A DNA stretch of 12,636 nt from JBBITW01 sp037440525 (GTDB lineage Bacteria > Desulfobacterota > BSN033 > UBA1163). Each line of letters begins with the position of its first letter. Position 1 is the stretch's first letter. Positions 6,666 through 12,636 of this stretch are shown here, in pieces. The notes under the pieces are model-generated. The model saw nothing but the letters and a program-made list of their open reading frames with translations. It had not been told where the DNA came from and ran no database searches. A program made the position numbers and the translations under genes. The stretch covers positions 1 to 12,636 of the forward strand of contig JBBITW010000105.1 in the NCBI GenBank assembly GCA_037440525.1. Reading direction: 5' to 3'.

Positions 6666-6755
6666 ATTTGATTACATAATCATTAATTTAATACTTGTTT
6701 TTGAGCTAACCATAAAAATAATTTAATATACTTTATTTTTTTTGTCAAGAAAAAA

Positions 6756-7220
6756 TTAAATATAATACATAAATCTTTTTTCCAATTCTTTCTTTATCCC
6801 CATTTCTTTTGCCATCTTACACAAATCTTCAATCGTAACCGAATCAAAATATTCTTTTAACCTTTTCCCTGCCTCCTCCCAGATAAATTTTGTAACACAA
6901 TCACTCGATTTATCACAAACCTTTTCCTTATCTCTGGGATCTATGCAAAATACTGGATTTATATCACCTTCTGTAATTCTTATAATCTCACCTAATGAAA
7001 TCTCTTCAGGTTTTTTATTTAAAAAATATCCACCAGAAGGACCCCTTTTACTGCCTATGATTCCTCCTCTTTTCAATTTTTGGAAAATCTGCTCAATATA
7101 ACGAGGTGATATTCCTTGCCTTCTGGATATATCTTTTACCTGTGTCTCAGCCCCATCAGAATGATAGGCAATATCAAAAATTGCTCTCACTCCATATCGA
7201 CTCTGAGTTGATAACCTCAT
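6756..7220 (-). CDS. Rrf2-family regulator with IscR-like three-cysteine set
   Basis: A 154-residue transcription factor. The N-terminal winged helix starts MRLSTQSRYGVRAIFDIA, continues with a recognition helix around SPRYIEQIFQKLKRGGII, and has the wing KRGPSGGYFLNK. Cys92, Cys102 and Cys108 (spacing C-x9-C-x5-C) resemble the iron-sulfur ligands of IscR, so it may sense Fe-S or sulfur status. CymR-type Rrf2 proteins without such ligands also control cysteine synthesis. It is upstream of, and on the same strand as, the sulfur operon, so the natural guess is that it regulates that operon and itself. ATG at 7220 with AAGGTG upstream and its own promoter. Confidence 0.9.
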   Translation of the reverse strand: MRLSTQSRYGVRAIFDIAYHSDGAETQVKDISRRQGISPRYIEQIFQKLKRGGIIGSKRGPSGGYFLNKKPEEISLGEIIRITEGDINPVFCIDPRDKEKVCDKSSDCVTKFIWEEAGKRLKEYFDSVTIEDLCKMAKEMGIKKELEKRFMYYI

Positions 7221-7245
7221 TTTTGCACCTTAATTTCTTAAAATA

Positions 7246-7274
7246 ATAATAAAAATCTTTATCATTTTTGTCAA
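7246..7274 (-). promoter_or_regulatory. Sigma-70 promoter of the Rrf2 gene
   Basis: A perfect TTGACA (7269-7274), a 17-base spacer and TATTAT (7246-7251), ending 25 bases before the ATG. Confidence 0.65.
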
Positions 7275-7286
7275 GATATATTTTTG

Positions 7287-7326
7287 AGGTCTCCGAAAAA
7301 GTATTTAAAATTTTTTTTGGAGACCT
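7287..7326. repeat. Long palindrome upstream of the Rrf2 promoter
   Basis: AGGTCTCCGAAAAA (7287-7300) pairs with TTTTTTGGAGACCT (7313-7326), giving 14 bp with one G-T, around a 12-base AT loop. On the plus strand it is followed by TTTT, as in a weak terminator. It lies just upstream of the Rrf2 -35 box, so it could also be a regulator site. Confidence 0.45.
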
Positions 7327-7628
7327 TTTAAAAAATACAGATCATCTCCAAAAATGTTGGCAAAATCATGAGGATTCAAGGATTCGAGGGAAATACTTAA
7401 GAATTATAAGAGTTAAAAATTTTAAAAGATCATATAAAAGTATGTTTAGATATTTACAAAAATAGATATTATGGGAAGTTAAAATAATGCTTCATGCACC
7501 AATAAAGTCTATGTAAAATAAGCACTTGAACCCTTAAATCCTAAAATCCTTTCCGCCACAGGCAGATCCGATTCCATCAGAGAATCCTTTTTAGCAACTA
7601 AATTGGAGAAGAACCAAAAATATTTAAT
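7327..7628. other. Non-coding AT-rich interval
   Basis: I see no supportable gene, RNA or repeat array here. A short open frame at 7268-7465 has no ribosome site and low-complexity composition. Confidence 0.5.
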
Positions 7629-7832
7629 TTATGGCTTATAAATGAATTGCACCTGAGGGGCTTCCTTTTCGATCTTCATACCAACCGAAGTTGAACAATA
7701 AGCACAGAGATATTCATATTCATCCCCTTCAGGTAAAACAAGAAGCAGCCTTTTCCTTACAGGCACAGGAGCCTTACATTTCGGACAATATAAAGATGTG
7801 GCTTCAAATTGGTCAAATTGAGATTTTTCCAT
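7629..7832 (-). CDS. Small zinc-ribbon protein
   Basis: A 67-residue protein with two CxxC pairs, CPKC (16, 19) and CAYC (43, 46), separated by a basic strand and an acidic turn (VRKRLLLVLPEGDEYEYL). This is the layout of a rubredoxin-like or zinc-ribbon knuckle. I do not recognise a named family. It is alone on the minus strand with no clear Shine-Dalgarno, but its regular zinc spacing and codon pattern support a real gene. Confidence 0.65.
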   Translation of the reverse strand: MEKSQFDQFEATSLYCPKCKAPVPVRKRLLLVLPEGDEYEYLCAYCSTSVGMKIEKEAPQVQFIYKP

Positions 7833-7940
7833 GTAAATTATTATAAAAAAAATTTATCAGATAGACAATATATTAACTTAAAATTTAACTAAAAATATTT
7901 GAAATTTCCCCTTACCTCGTTTGTGAGTCGAACCGACCTT

Positions 7941-8123
7941 CCCCTCTCCCCGAGGCTGTGTCGCAATGTTTATTCTGAGGCTTTAGCCGAAGAATCTATG
8001 TTTTATAAGGGTTTGAATTCTATAGATTCCTCGCTTCGCTCGGAATGACAGAAAAAGGAGACTCGGAATGACAAATATGGCATACACCTCATTACGACAA
8101 AGCCTCCCTGGTGGGGGAGAGGG
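7941..8123. mobile_element. MITE-like inverted-repeat element, about 180 bp
   Basis: The left arm (7941-7968) and the reverse complement of the right arm (8090-8123) share CCCTCTCCCC and GAGGCTNTGTCGNAATG, with a 7-base indel and two mismatches. Inside is a small palindrome ATTCC...GGAAT (8026-8046) with a CGCTTCGCTCG centre, followed by a partial echo (CTCGGAATGACA). There is no coding potential. It looks like a non-autonomous or decayed repeat just outside the proposed island boundary. Confidence 0.5.
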
Positions 8124-8216
8124 AGGGGGTGATGGGGTAAAAAGAAACGGGAAAAACGAATAAATGGATAAGCCATAATGCTGAAATAATGTACCAGGAA
8201 ATTCTATCTAAATCAT

Positions 8217-8261
8217 TGGAGCCGGCGGGGGGATTTGAACCCTCGACCTACTGATTACGAA
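8217..8261 (-). tRNA. 3' half of tRNA-Thr(CGT), probable attachment site
   Basis: Read on the minus strand this is anticodon loop TTCGTAA, 3' anticodon stem TCAGT, variable AGGTC, T stem-loop GAGGG-TTCAAAT-CCCCC, acceptor CGCCGGC, discriminator T and CCA. Upstream of the anticodon loop no D arm, 5' anticodon strand (ACTGA) or 5' acceptor strand (GCCGGCG) exists, so the gene is a fragment. One T-stem pair is mismatched. Such displaced 3' halves are left when an integrase inserts an element into a tRNA gene. By orientation the inserted DNA lies to the right, with the intact tRNA expected at its far end, beyond this window. Confidence 0.75.
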
Positions 8262-8982
8262 TTATTAGAGATAAATCAATAATTTCAATAAGTTAGCGAA
8301 ATGACTCACACTTTCTGTAATAATAATTAGCACATTAACCTTATTTTTTAAGTTAAAAGTGGGAAAACAGTAGGGAAGTGGGAATAGCCAACTTACTGAC
8401 ATTTTTGACAACCTCAATCAGCAGGTTAAAAAGAAATTTTGTTTATGAAATCTTTGGTTTAGAAGAATGTAATTTTGATTTACTGATTTTTAGATGCCCG
8501 CTAACCCTTGAAAAATCTGGGATCAGCAGAAAACTCACTTTCCCACTATTTCTTGAACCTCCCACTAAAAGATCAGTAGTATATGGTCATTGGCAGGAAA
8601 TATGAATTATTACAATAGAATAGCAATAGTGGGAAGAGAAAAAAGTAAGATCAGGATTGATAAACCTTGAAAATCAGTTTTGGGAAAAGAGTTGGATTTA
8701 TAGAAGCATAGATAAGCCATCCAGAACCAATGGGGGAGAGAGGAGAAAAGGGTATGGAGTAGTCTTACAGTGCTCTTCCCCTTTCATAAAAATTCTATTT
8801 TAAAAATATTGAAACTCTTTTATAATGATTTTAGATATCATATATTATTGTAAAAGATTTTATTCCAATTGAGAGAAGAATTAATAAGTTTTAAAAGATT
8901 GATAGTAGTTATAGCTATTTTTCTCGAACTTATTTGGTAATAAACAAGTTATCAGAAATTGCGTAAAATGGAGGTGATAAAA
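8262..8982. other. Non-coding interval at the start of the presumed island
   Basis: AT-rich DNA without a supportable gene. GTGGGAA/TTCCCAC motifs recur in both orientations (about 8358-8381, 8539-8568, 8627-8634), hinting at decayed repeats. An open frame at 8378-8605 lacks a ribosome site and any family resemblance. No integrase is seen. Confidence 0.5.
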
Positions 8983-9213
8983 ATGAAAGTAAAAAAGCCA
9001 TCAGAGGAAGTATTAACAAGAATCCAATCCCTTAAAGATAAAAAGGGAATGATTGCGGTAATAGATCCAAAAACAGGGGATTATTTTCTAGGCAAAAGTT
9101 TGACAGAAGCACTCAAGCAAGCAAAGATGAAATACCCTGGCACAGTCTTTTACTCGATTCGGATTGGATATACCTTTGTTCACGAACATAAAGGGGGGAT
9201 AAGAAGGATATGA
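8983..9213 (+). CDS. Small DUF5678-like protein paired with DTGF protease
   Basis: A 76-residue protein from the ATG at 8983, chosen because GGAGGTGAT (8970-8978) is directly upstream. The central part (GMIAVIDPKTGDYFLGKSL, then TEALKQAKMKYPG) resembles small DUF5678-type proteins: a strand, a turn, then a helix of the 'LxEALxxAK' kind. Its stop overlaps the start of the next gene as ATGA (9210-9213), so the two are translationally coupled. Small proteins of this type next to DTGF proteases recur in archaea and anaerobic bacteria; the function is unknown. Confidence 0.75.
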   Translation: MKVKKPSEEVLTRIQSLKDKKGMIAVIDPKTGDYFLGKSLTEALKQAKMKYPGTVFYSIRIGYTFVHEHKGGIRRI

Positions 9214-9590
9214 AATTGCTTATAAAAGGTGAGATTGAGGATTTTATCCCCTTCTTTAATGGCTTTGTCAATGAGGAGGGCATACTTATTCTTGAAGAAG
9301 ATGGAGGGCTCTCATTTACAGTAGATACAGGATTTAGCGGTGGGATCGCTATTCCTGAAAAAATTTTAGAAGAGATGGATGTTGAATTGATAGATTACGG
9401 GATTTTTAGATTAGCTACAGGTGATGAAGTTGAATTACCGGTATACTGGGGTAAAGTTACAATAAGAGATATTGAAATTGAGACATGGTTTATTCCTGGC
9501 GACTCACTCTTAGGCATGGAATTTCTTTCTTTAGTCGGCTCCCGATTATCCTTTGATTTCGTGAAGGAAGAGGTCAAATTATTGCATTAA
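9210..9590 (+). CDS. Clan AA aspartic protease, DTGF type
   Basis: A 126-residue retropepsin-like protein. The catalytic motif is FTVDTGFSGG (about residues 37-46), followed by IAIPEKILEEM and a second-half GMEFLSLVGSRLSFDF pattern. This matches the single-domain clan AA 'DTGF' family, which should work as a dimer with one Asp per subunit. The substrate is unknown. It is coupled by ATGA to the small gene before it, which could be an inhibitor, substrate or partner. The pair is compact and portable, in keeping with island DNA. Confidence 0.82.
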   Translation: MKLLIKGEIEDFIPFFNGFVNEEGILILEEDGGLSFTVDTGFSGGIAIPEKILEEMDVELIDYGIFRLATGDEVELPVYWGKVTIRDIEIETWFIPGDSLLGMEFLSLVGSRLSFDFVKEEVKLLH

Positions 9591-9609
9591 ATCGATATTT
9601 CCGATAATA

Positions 9610-9678
9610 CAGCATATACGCTACGGTCTTACGGCCTTCGGGACATTGTCTCCTTCGATCGCAACATCGTATATGTTG
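9610..9678. repeat. Palindromic intergenic element
   Basis: CAGCATATACG (9610-9620) pairs with CGTATATGTTG (9668-9678), 11 bp with one G-T, enclosing a GC-richer 47-base core that contrasts with the AT-rich surroundings. It lies between the protease and the zinc-ribbon gene and may be a repeat or a terminator-like structure; it has no T-run. Confidence 0.5.
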
Positions 9679-9724
9679 AAACTGTTGCAATTGCCGGCCA
9701 AAAATAAGTAGAGAGGGATAAATA

Positions 9725-9937
9725 ATGCCAGAGGTTAGATGTCCCAAATGTGGCTCTTTGATGATTCTACGTTCAGCAAAAAGAGGGCCAAATGCTGGTG
9801 GGAAATTCTATGGATGCTCTCGTTATCCCAAGTGTAAAGCAACCGTTCCTTTTAAACCTGTAGATACTGAACCAGGTGGAAAATGGAAGGTTGGGAATTT
9901 CAAACGAGGAACTTTACCGAATCGCAAGATTTTTTGA
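9725..9937 (+). pseudogene. Topoisomerase-type zinc-ribbon protein, truncated at 3' end
   Basis: Residues 4-45 form a complete topoisomerase C4 zinc ribbon: CPKCGSLM, then GGKFYGCSRYPKC. The start has AGAGAGGG upstream. In relatives this ribbon usually heads or ends a longer protein. Here, after about residue 48 (VDTEPGG), the frame runs into DNA that encodes, in another frame, the tail of an XRE helix-turn-helix, and it stops 25 residues later. The last residues are therefore probably junk created by a deletion joining two genes. The ribbon itself may still fold. Confidence 0.6.
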
Positions 9938-10961
9938 CCAGCCATTGGAATATTTCTTTGAGGAAGAAGTTAGTCCTACTGAAAATATTCTTCTTTTCAG
10001 AGCTAAAGGCAATCTGAGCGAAGAAGATTTTGTTCATGTAAAAGAGTGCCAAGACATTGCCATGAATTTTACCGAACTTGAGGAATTGGTGTTTGAAGAA
10101 GAGGCCCGTCCATCATTTCGCACTTATTCTACACCTGCGAAAGCTCATTACGCTAAAGTGGCAAAAGCAGTAGCAAAGAGGGAACGTTTATTTCTCGGGA
10201 TACATCCAAAAGACCCTGTTCCGTTGAGATCTCTTCTCGATGAGCAGGGAATATTGATTCTTGAAATCCCCTTCGAGTCAGAAAGACTGGATGGCTTTTT
10301 CTTTATCTACAATAAACAGCCTATCATTATTACCAATAGTCATGAGAAAAATCCTTTCTCAAGAAATTTTATTATTGCCCATGAACTGGCACATGTCCTA
10401 CTGGATAGTGAAAACTTCTCACGTTTTTGCTACTCAATTTTAGAAGACTCAAAGGAAATCTTGGAAAAACGTGCCAATTCCTTTGCCAACGAATTTCTAT
10501 TGCCAGAGGAAGGTCTCGATATTTACTTTACAGAGCTTGGATATAAAAAAGGGAGGATGGAAATCCAGAAGTTTGATCTCTATCGGTTGATAGATCGTTA
10601 CCAATTGAGCCGTGAGATTATTGTAAACCGCATTTTTCACACAGGATGGATTTCAGAGGAACAAAGAGAAAGATTCTTAGAAATTGAAGGAATTGCAAGG
10701 GATATGGAGAGACTGGGATTCAAGAATGAATACACCCGATATTATATAGAAAAGAAGGAAGAACAAAGGCCCTCAAGATACCTCATCTTTGATATGCTGC
10801 CAGAACGATATAAAGAGCTGGCAGTGTTAGCATATGTAAAGGCCAAAATTACTTTCAGCAAACTCTGCGAATATTTATTTTTACCCAAGGACGAAGTATC
10901 AAGCCTCTTTGGCATCGAGAAAAGAGAACCGACCACGGGGGAAGTCCTTGGGATTTCATGA
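9876..10961 (+). CDS. ImmA/IrrE-type metallopeptidase with truncated XRE HTH
   Basis: A 361-residue COG2856-type protein. Residues 2-28 (ENGRLGISNEELYRIARFF, then QPLEYFF) are the last part of an XRE helix-turn-helix; the first helices are missing, and a TAG (9861-9863) lies just upstream in the frame. The peptidase domain (about 115-230) has the zinc motif HELAH (169-173) and the downstream EKRANSFANEFLLP block that supplies the third ligand and ends the domain. A 130-residue C-terminal extension of unknown type follows. In full-length relatives the HTH represses genes and the peptidase removes a repressor or antitoxin. Start GTG 9876 is weak and overlaps the zinc-ribbon frame by 62 bases. 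It overlaps the PIN gene, suggesting one operon. Confidence 0.8.
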   Translation: MENGRLGISNEELYRIARFFDQPLEYFFEEEVSPTENILLFRAKGNLSEEDFVHVKECQDIAMNFTELEELVFEEEARPSFRTYSTPAKAHYAKVAKAVAKRERLFLGIHPKDPVPLRSLLDEQGILILEIPFESERLDGFFFIYNKQPIIITNSHEKNPFSRNFIIAHELAHVLLDSENFSRFCYSILEDSKEILEKRANSFANEFLLPEEGLDIYFTELGYKKGRMEIQKFDLYRLIDRYQLSREIIVNRIFHTGWISEEQRERFLEIEGIARDMERLGFKNEYTRYYIEKKEEQRPSRYLIFDMLPERYKELAVLAYVKAKITFSKLCEYLFLPKDEVSSLFGIEKREPTTGEVLGIS

Positions 10962-11604
10962 CATTGTTCTCGACGCAGACATTATCTCTCTTATTTTCAA
11001 AATCTGTAAACTCCAATATCGGGAGATTAAACACTTCTTTGACCGCCTCAAGAGTATTTTGAAATGGAGGCTTTTAATTTCGCCAGAAGTTGAAAATGAG
11101 ATAGAAGATCCCTTTTCCCTTTCGTTGGCAGAGAGATTGATGAGAAATGGCGCCCTCGAACGGTTCCAATCATCAAACAAACAAGAGTTTAGAGAAATAG
11201 CCCAGACATATAATGATCTTCGAAAAACCATGGGTAAAGGGGAAGCAAGTTGTTACGCCATTGCAAAATGTAAGGGATATTCCGTACTGTCTCACGATCA
11301 TGAGGCATACGGTTCCTTGCCCCTTGGAATTAAGGTTAAGGTCAAATGGTTTCCTTTTTATGAAATGATTTACCTTTTGAACAGAGAAGGTGTTATTTCA
11401 GATATTGAAGCACAGGGTTATCTCGACGATCTTGGTAACCTGCCAAATTTTACACTTCCTGCTGATATTCGGGAAACAGGTTTTGAGGGGATTAAGGCGA
11501 TGTATGATAAAAAATACGGGAGTAAAAAACCTTCACCGAAGAAATTAGCCCCTGTAAAGAAGAGAATGCTTCGACCAATCAATGAAGATAGAGAGCCGGA
11601 TTAG
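10909..11604 (+). CDS. PIN-domain ribonuclease-like protein (putative toxin)
   Basis: A 231-residue protein from a TTG at 10909; a later TTG at 10948 with GGGGGAAG before it is an alternative, and both overlap the ImmA gene end. PIN acidic residues are visible: DIVLDAD at the first strand (D22, D24), GKGEASCYAIA (E112) and SVLSHD (D130). The C-terminal 45 residues are basic (KKYGSKKPSPKKLAPVKKR), suggesting RNA or DNA binding. COG2856-type genes followed by PIN-like genes have been proposed as toxin-antitoxin-like pairs, so this is probably the nuclease arm of such a module. Confidence 0.75.
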   Translation: MASRKENRPRGKSLGFHDIVLDADIISLIFKICKLQYREIKHFFDRLKSILKWRLLISPEVENEIEDPFSLSLAERLMRNGALERFQSSNKQEFREIAQTYNDLRKTMGKGEASCYAIAKCKGYSVLSHDHEAYGSLPLGIKVKVKWFPFYEMIYLLNREGVISDIEAQGYLDDLGNLPNFTLPADIRETGFEGIKAMYDKKYGSKKPSPKKLAPVKKRMLRPINEDREPD

Positions 11605-11610
11605 TAGTTT

Positions 11611-12339
11611 ATGCCAAACCCATTAAGCCCTATCATTCCTGTATTAGACCTTCTTGGTAAGGAAGTGAAAATCCTCCCTGCTACAGGAGGAGCAGTCGAG
11701 TATCTACAGCATCCTGACCAAGAAGAGATAGAGGACGCCTTAATCAACAAGGAAACTGAAAGTGTTACTACTTTTGGTGAGACTCCCGAGCCATATCTCC
11801 AAAACATTTATCGGCCTACCCCACTGCTTTCACGTTCAGAGAATCATCTTTTCCGTTTCTTTATAGATGGAAGTATCCGGACATACTTCTTAGGTACAGG
11901 GATAGAGGGAACGATGTCATTCCCAATTGAATTATCACAAATTGGCTCAGCAGTTATTAAGAGAGAAGACGATGGATGTGTACGCGTATTGTTCCACAAA
12001 CAAAAAATTCTCCTACTTTTGCCGAAACAGAACGAAGGTATTTCTGATACATTATGGGATGAGATTAAAAGGCTCCCTAAACCTGAATATTTTGAGGTAA
12101 TTGATTTCACATTGCCAGACCCATTGAGTGACACCAAGAAAGACCCCAGAGATAAAGCAGGTGCAAAGGCCCGTTCTGAGATGCATAAATTGGAAATAGA
12201 ACTCATTAAGTCCACAGATTCTTTACGGAATGAAAATTCTTGGCTCATATTAGACGGGGCTGTTAAGTTTGTCGAAGAAAAAAAGTGCACATACCCACTC
12301 CTACCACTCGGCATACCACCCAGACTCTTAAGGGTATAG
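11611..12339 (+). CDS. NurA-like nuclease-fold protein, probably C-terminally truncated
   Basis: A 242-residue protein beginning 6 bases after the PIN stop. FRFFIDGSIRTY (D86) followed by PIELSQIGSAVIKRE, and later SWLILDGAVKF (D215), match the two Asp-Gly strands of the NurA RNase H-like nuclease fold. NurA proteins normally continue well past the second motif to conserved Tyr and His residues. Here only 27 more residues follow, with a low-complexity Leu/Pro end, so the C-terminus has probably been lost; neighbouring frames did not show the missing part. NurA usually works with the HerA translocase, which is not in the window. The family assignment is by motif only. Confidence 0.55.
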   Translation: MPNPLSPIIPVLDLLGKEVKILPATGGAVEYLQHPDQEEIEDALINKETESVTTFGETPEPYLQNIYRPTPLLSRSENHLFRFFIDGSIRTYFLGTGIEGTMSFPIELSQIGSAVIKREDDGCVRVLFHKQKILLLLPKQNEGISDTLWDEIKRLPKPEYFEVIDFTLPDPLSDTKKDPRDKAGAKARSEMHKLEIELIKSTDSLRNENSWLILDGAVKFVEEKKCTYPLLPLGIPPRLLRV

Positions 12340-12636
12340 GAGGTGCAATTGAGTCTCCCTCTTAGACATACACACAGGTCTTGAAATTTTTTTGGGTCTT
12401 TCTGATGGAACTTCTACAAAATTTTTGGATAGGTTAGGAAAATATTGACTTTAAGACTTTCACCTATAAAAAGAGTAAATGAGATCGAGTAAAAGCATTG
12501 AGAATTTCCGTTAAGAAGTGAGAATGGACAAATTCAGTGGCGTGCGATAGCACATCCACTGGAATGAGTTTTTAAATGCACCCTTGTTCTATGCTGTTAA
12601 TATTTCTTGTTGAAATGGAAGTTTATTAATTAATAT
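12340..12636. other. Non-coding right end with strong hairpin
   Basis: No gene is supported. CAGTGG (12535-12540) pairs with CCACTG (12556-12561), and inside it GTGC (12542-12545) pairs with GCAC (12550-12553) around a GATA loop. A TTTTT follows seven bases later (12568-12573), so it could be the terminator of the ImmA-PIN-NurA-like operon or the hairpin end of a mobile element. Confidence 0.5.

Noticed and set aside
7268..7465. Plus-strand open frame of 65 codons
   Set aside because: It runs through the Rrf2 promoter and a palindrome, has an AT-driven composition, and lacks a Shine-Dalgarno.
8217..8300. A complete tRNA gene
   Set aside because: No 5' acceptor strand, D arm or 5' anticodon strand can be found upstream of the anticodon loop.
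8378..8605. Plus-strand open frame of 75 codons
   Set aside because: No ribosome site, no recognisable domain, and it overlaps inverted GTGGGAA/TTCCCAC repeats.
8262..8982. CRISPR array or integrase remnant
   Set aside because: No regularly spaced direct repeats and no recombinase-like frames were seen; only scattered short inverted motifs.
1..12636. A genetic code in which TGA means Trp or Gly
   Set aside because: TGG is used for Trp throughout, and TGA ends several genes (thrC, E1, rhodanese, ImmA). Both internal TGAs are at conserved Cys positions.

Overview
The window looks like part of an AT-rich anaerobic bacterial chromosome, most likely a Desulfobacterota ('deltaproteobacterial') or similar lineage. 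This rests on gene content (a DUF4124 envelope protein, an Rrf2 regulator with three cysteines, a sulfur-carrier-dependent cysteine/homocysteine cluster) and on two apparent selenocysteine (Sec) codons. No species can be named.

Left part (1-7270, core chromosome). A secreted DUF4124/coiled-coil protein lies at 38-568. A six-gene minus-strand operon then runs from 6570 down to 1030: threonine synthase; a ThiS/MoaD-type sulfur carrier fused to a NIL domain; a rhodanese-ThiF/MoeB-type E1 enzyme; an exported tandem rhodanese; a JAMM metalloprotease; and a CysM-like cysteine synthase. An Rrf2 regulator (6756-7220) sits directly upstream with its own promoter, and a promoter plus a candidate operator precede threonine synthase. 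Together the genes describe a protein-thiocarboxylate pathway. JAMM would trim the carrier to its Gly-Gly end, the E1 would adenylate and sulfurate it, rhodanese domains would supply persulfide sulfur, and the PLP enzyme would put that sulfur into an activated serine (or homoserine).

The main discovery is that two neighbouring genes look broken by a stop but are not. The E1 has an in-frame TGA (3769-3771) exactly at its catalytic crossover-loop cysteine. The exported rhodanese has an in-frame TGA (2668-2670) exactly at its active-site cysteine. In both, the frame and family similarity continue to a normal end. In both, a hairpin with an A-G-U-U loop start lies 20-24 nt after the TGA, as expected of a bacterial SECIS element. 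I read both as selenoproteins in one sulfur-relay operon.

Between the DUF4124 gene and the operon are two copies of a structured palindromic element with a conserved G-rich loop (724-810 and 1006-1073). One looks like a bidirectional terminator; the other supplies the last codons of cysM.

Middle (7270-8960) is mostly non-coding: a long palindrome, one small zinc-ribbon gene, a MITE-like inverted-repeat element (7941-8123), and the 3' half of a tRNA-Thr gene (8217-8261), which probably marks the left attachment site of an integrated island.

Right part (8262-12636) is accessory DNA on the plus strand. It holds a small protein overlapping a DTGF-type retropepsin-like protease. These are followed by a cut-off topoisomerase-type zinc ribbon merging out of frame into an ImmA/IrrE peptidase that has lost most of its XRE helix-turn-helix. 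A PIN-domain nuclease and a NurA-like protein that seems truncated come next, and the window ends in non-coding DNA with a strong hairpin.
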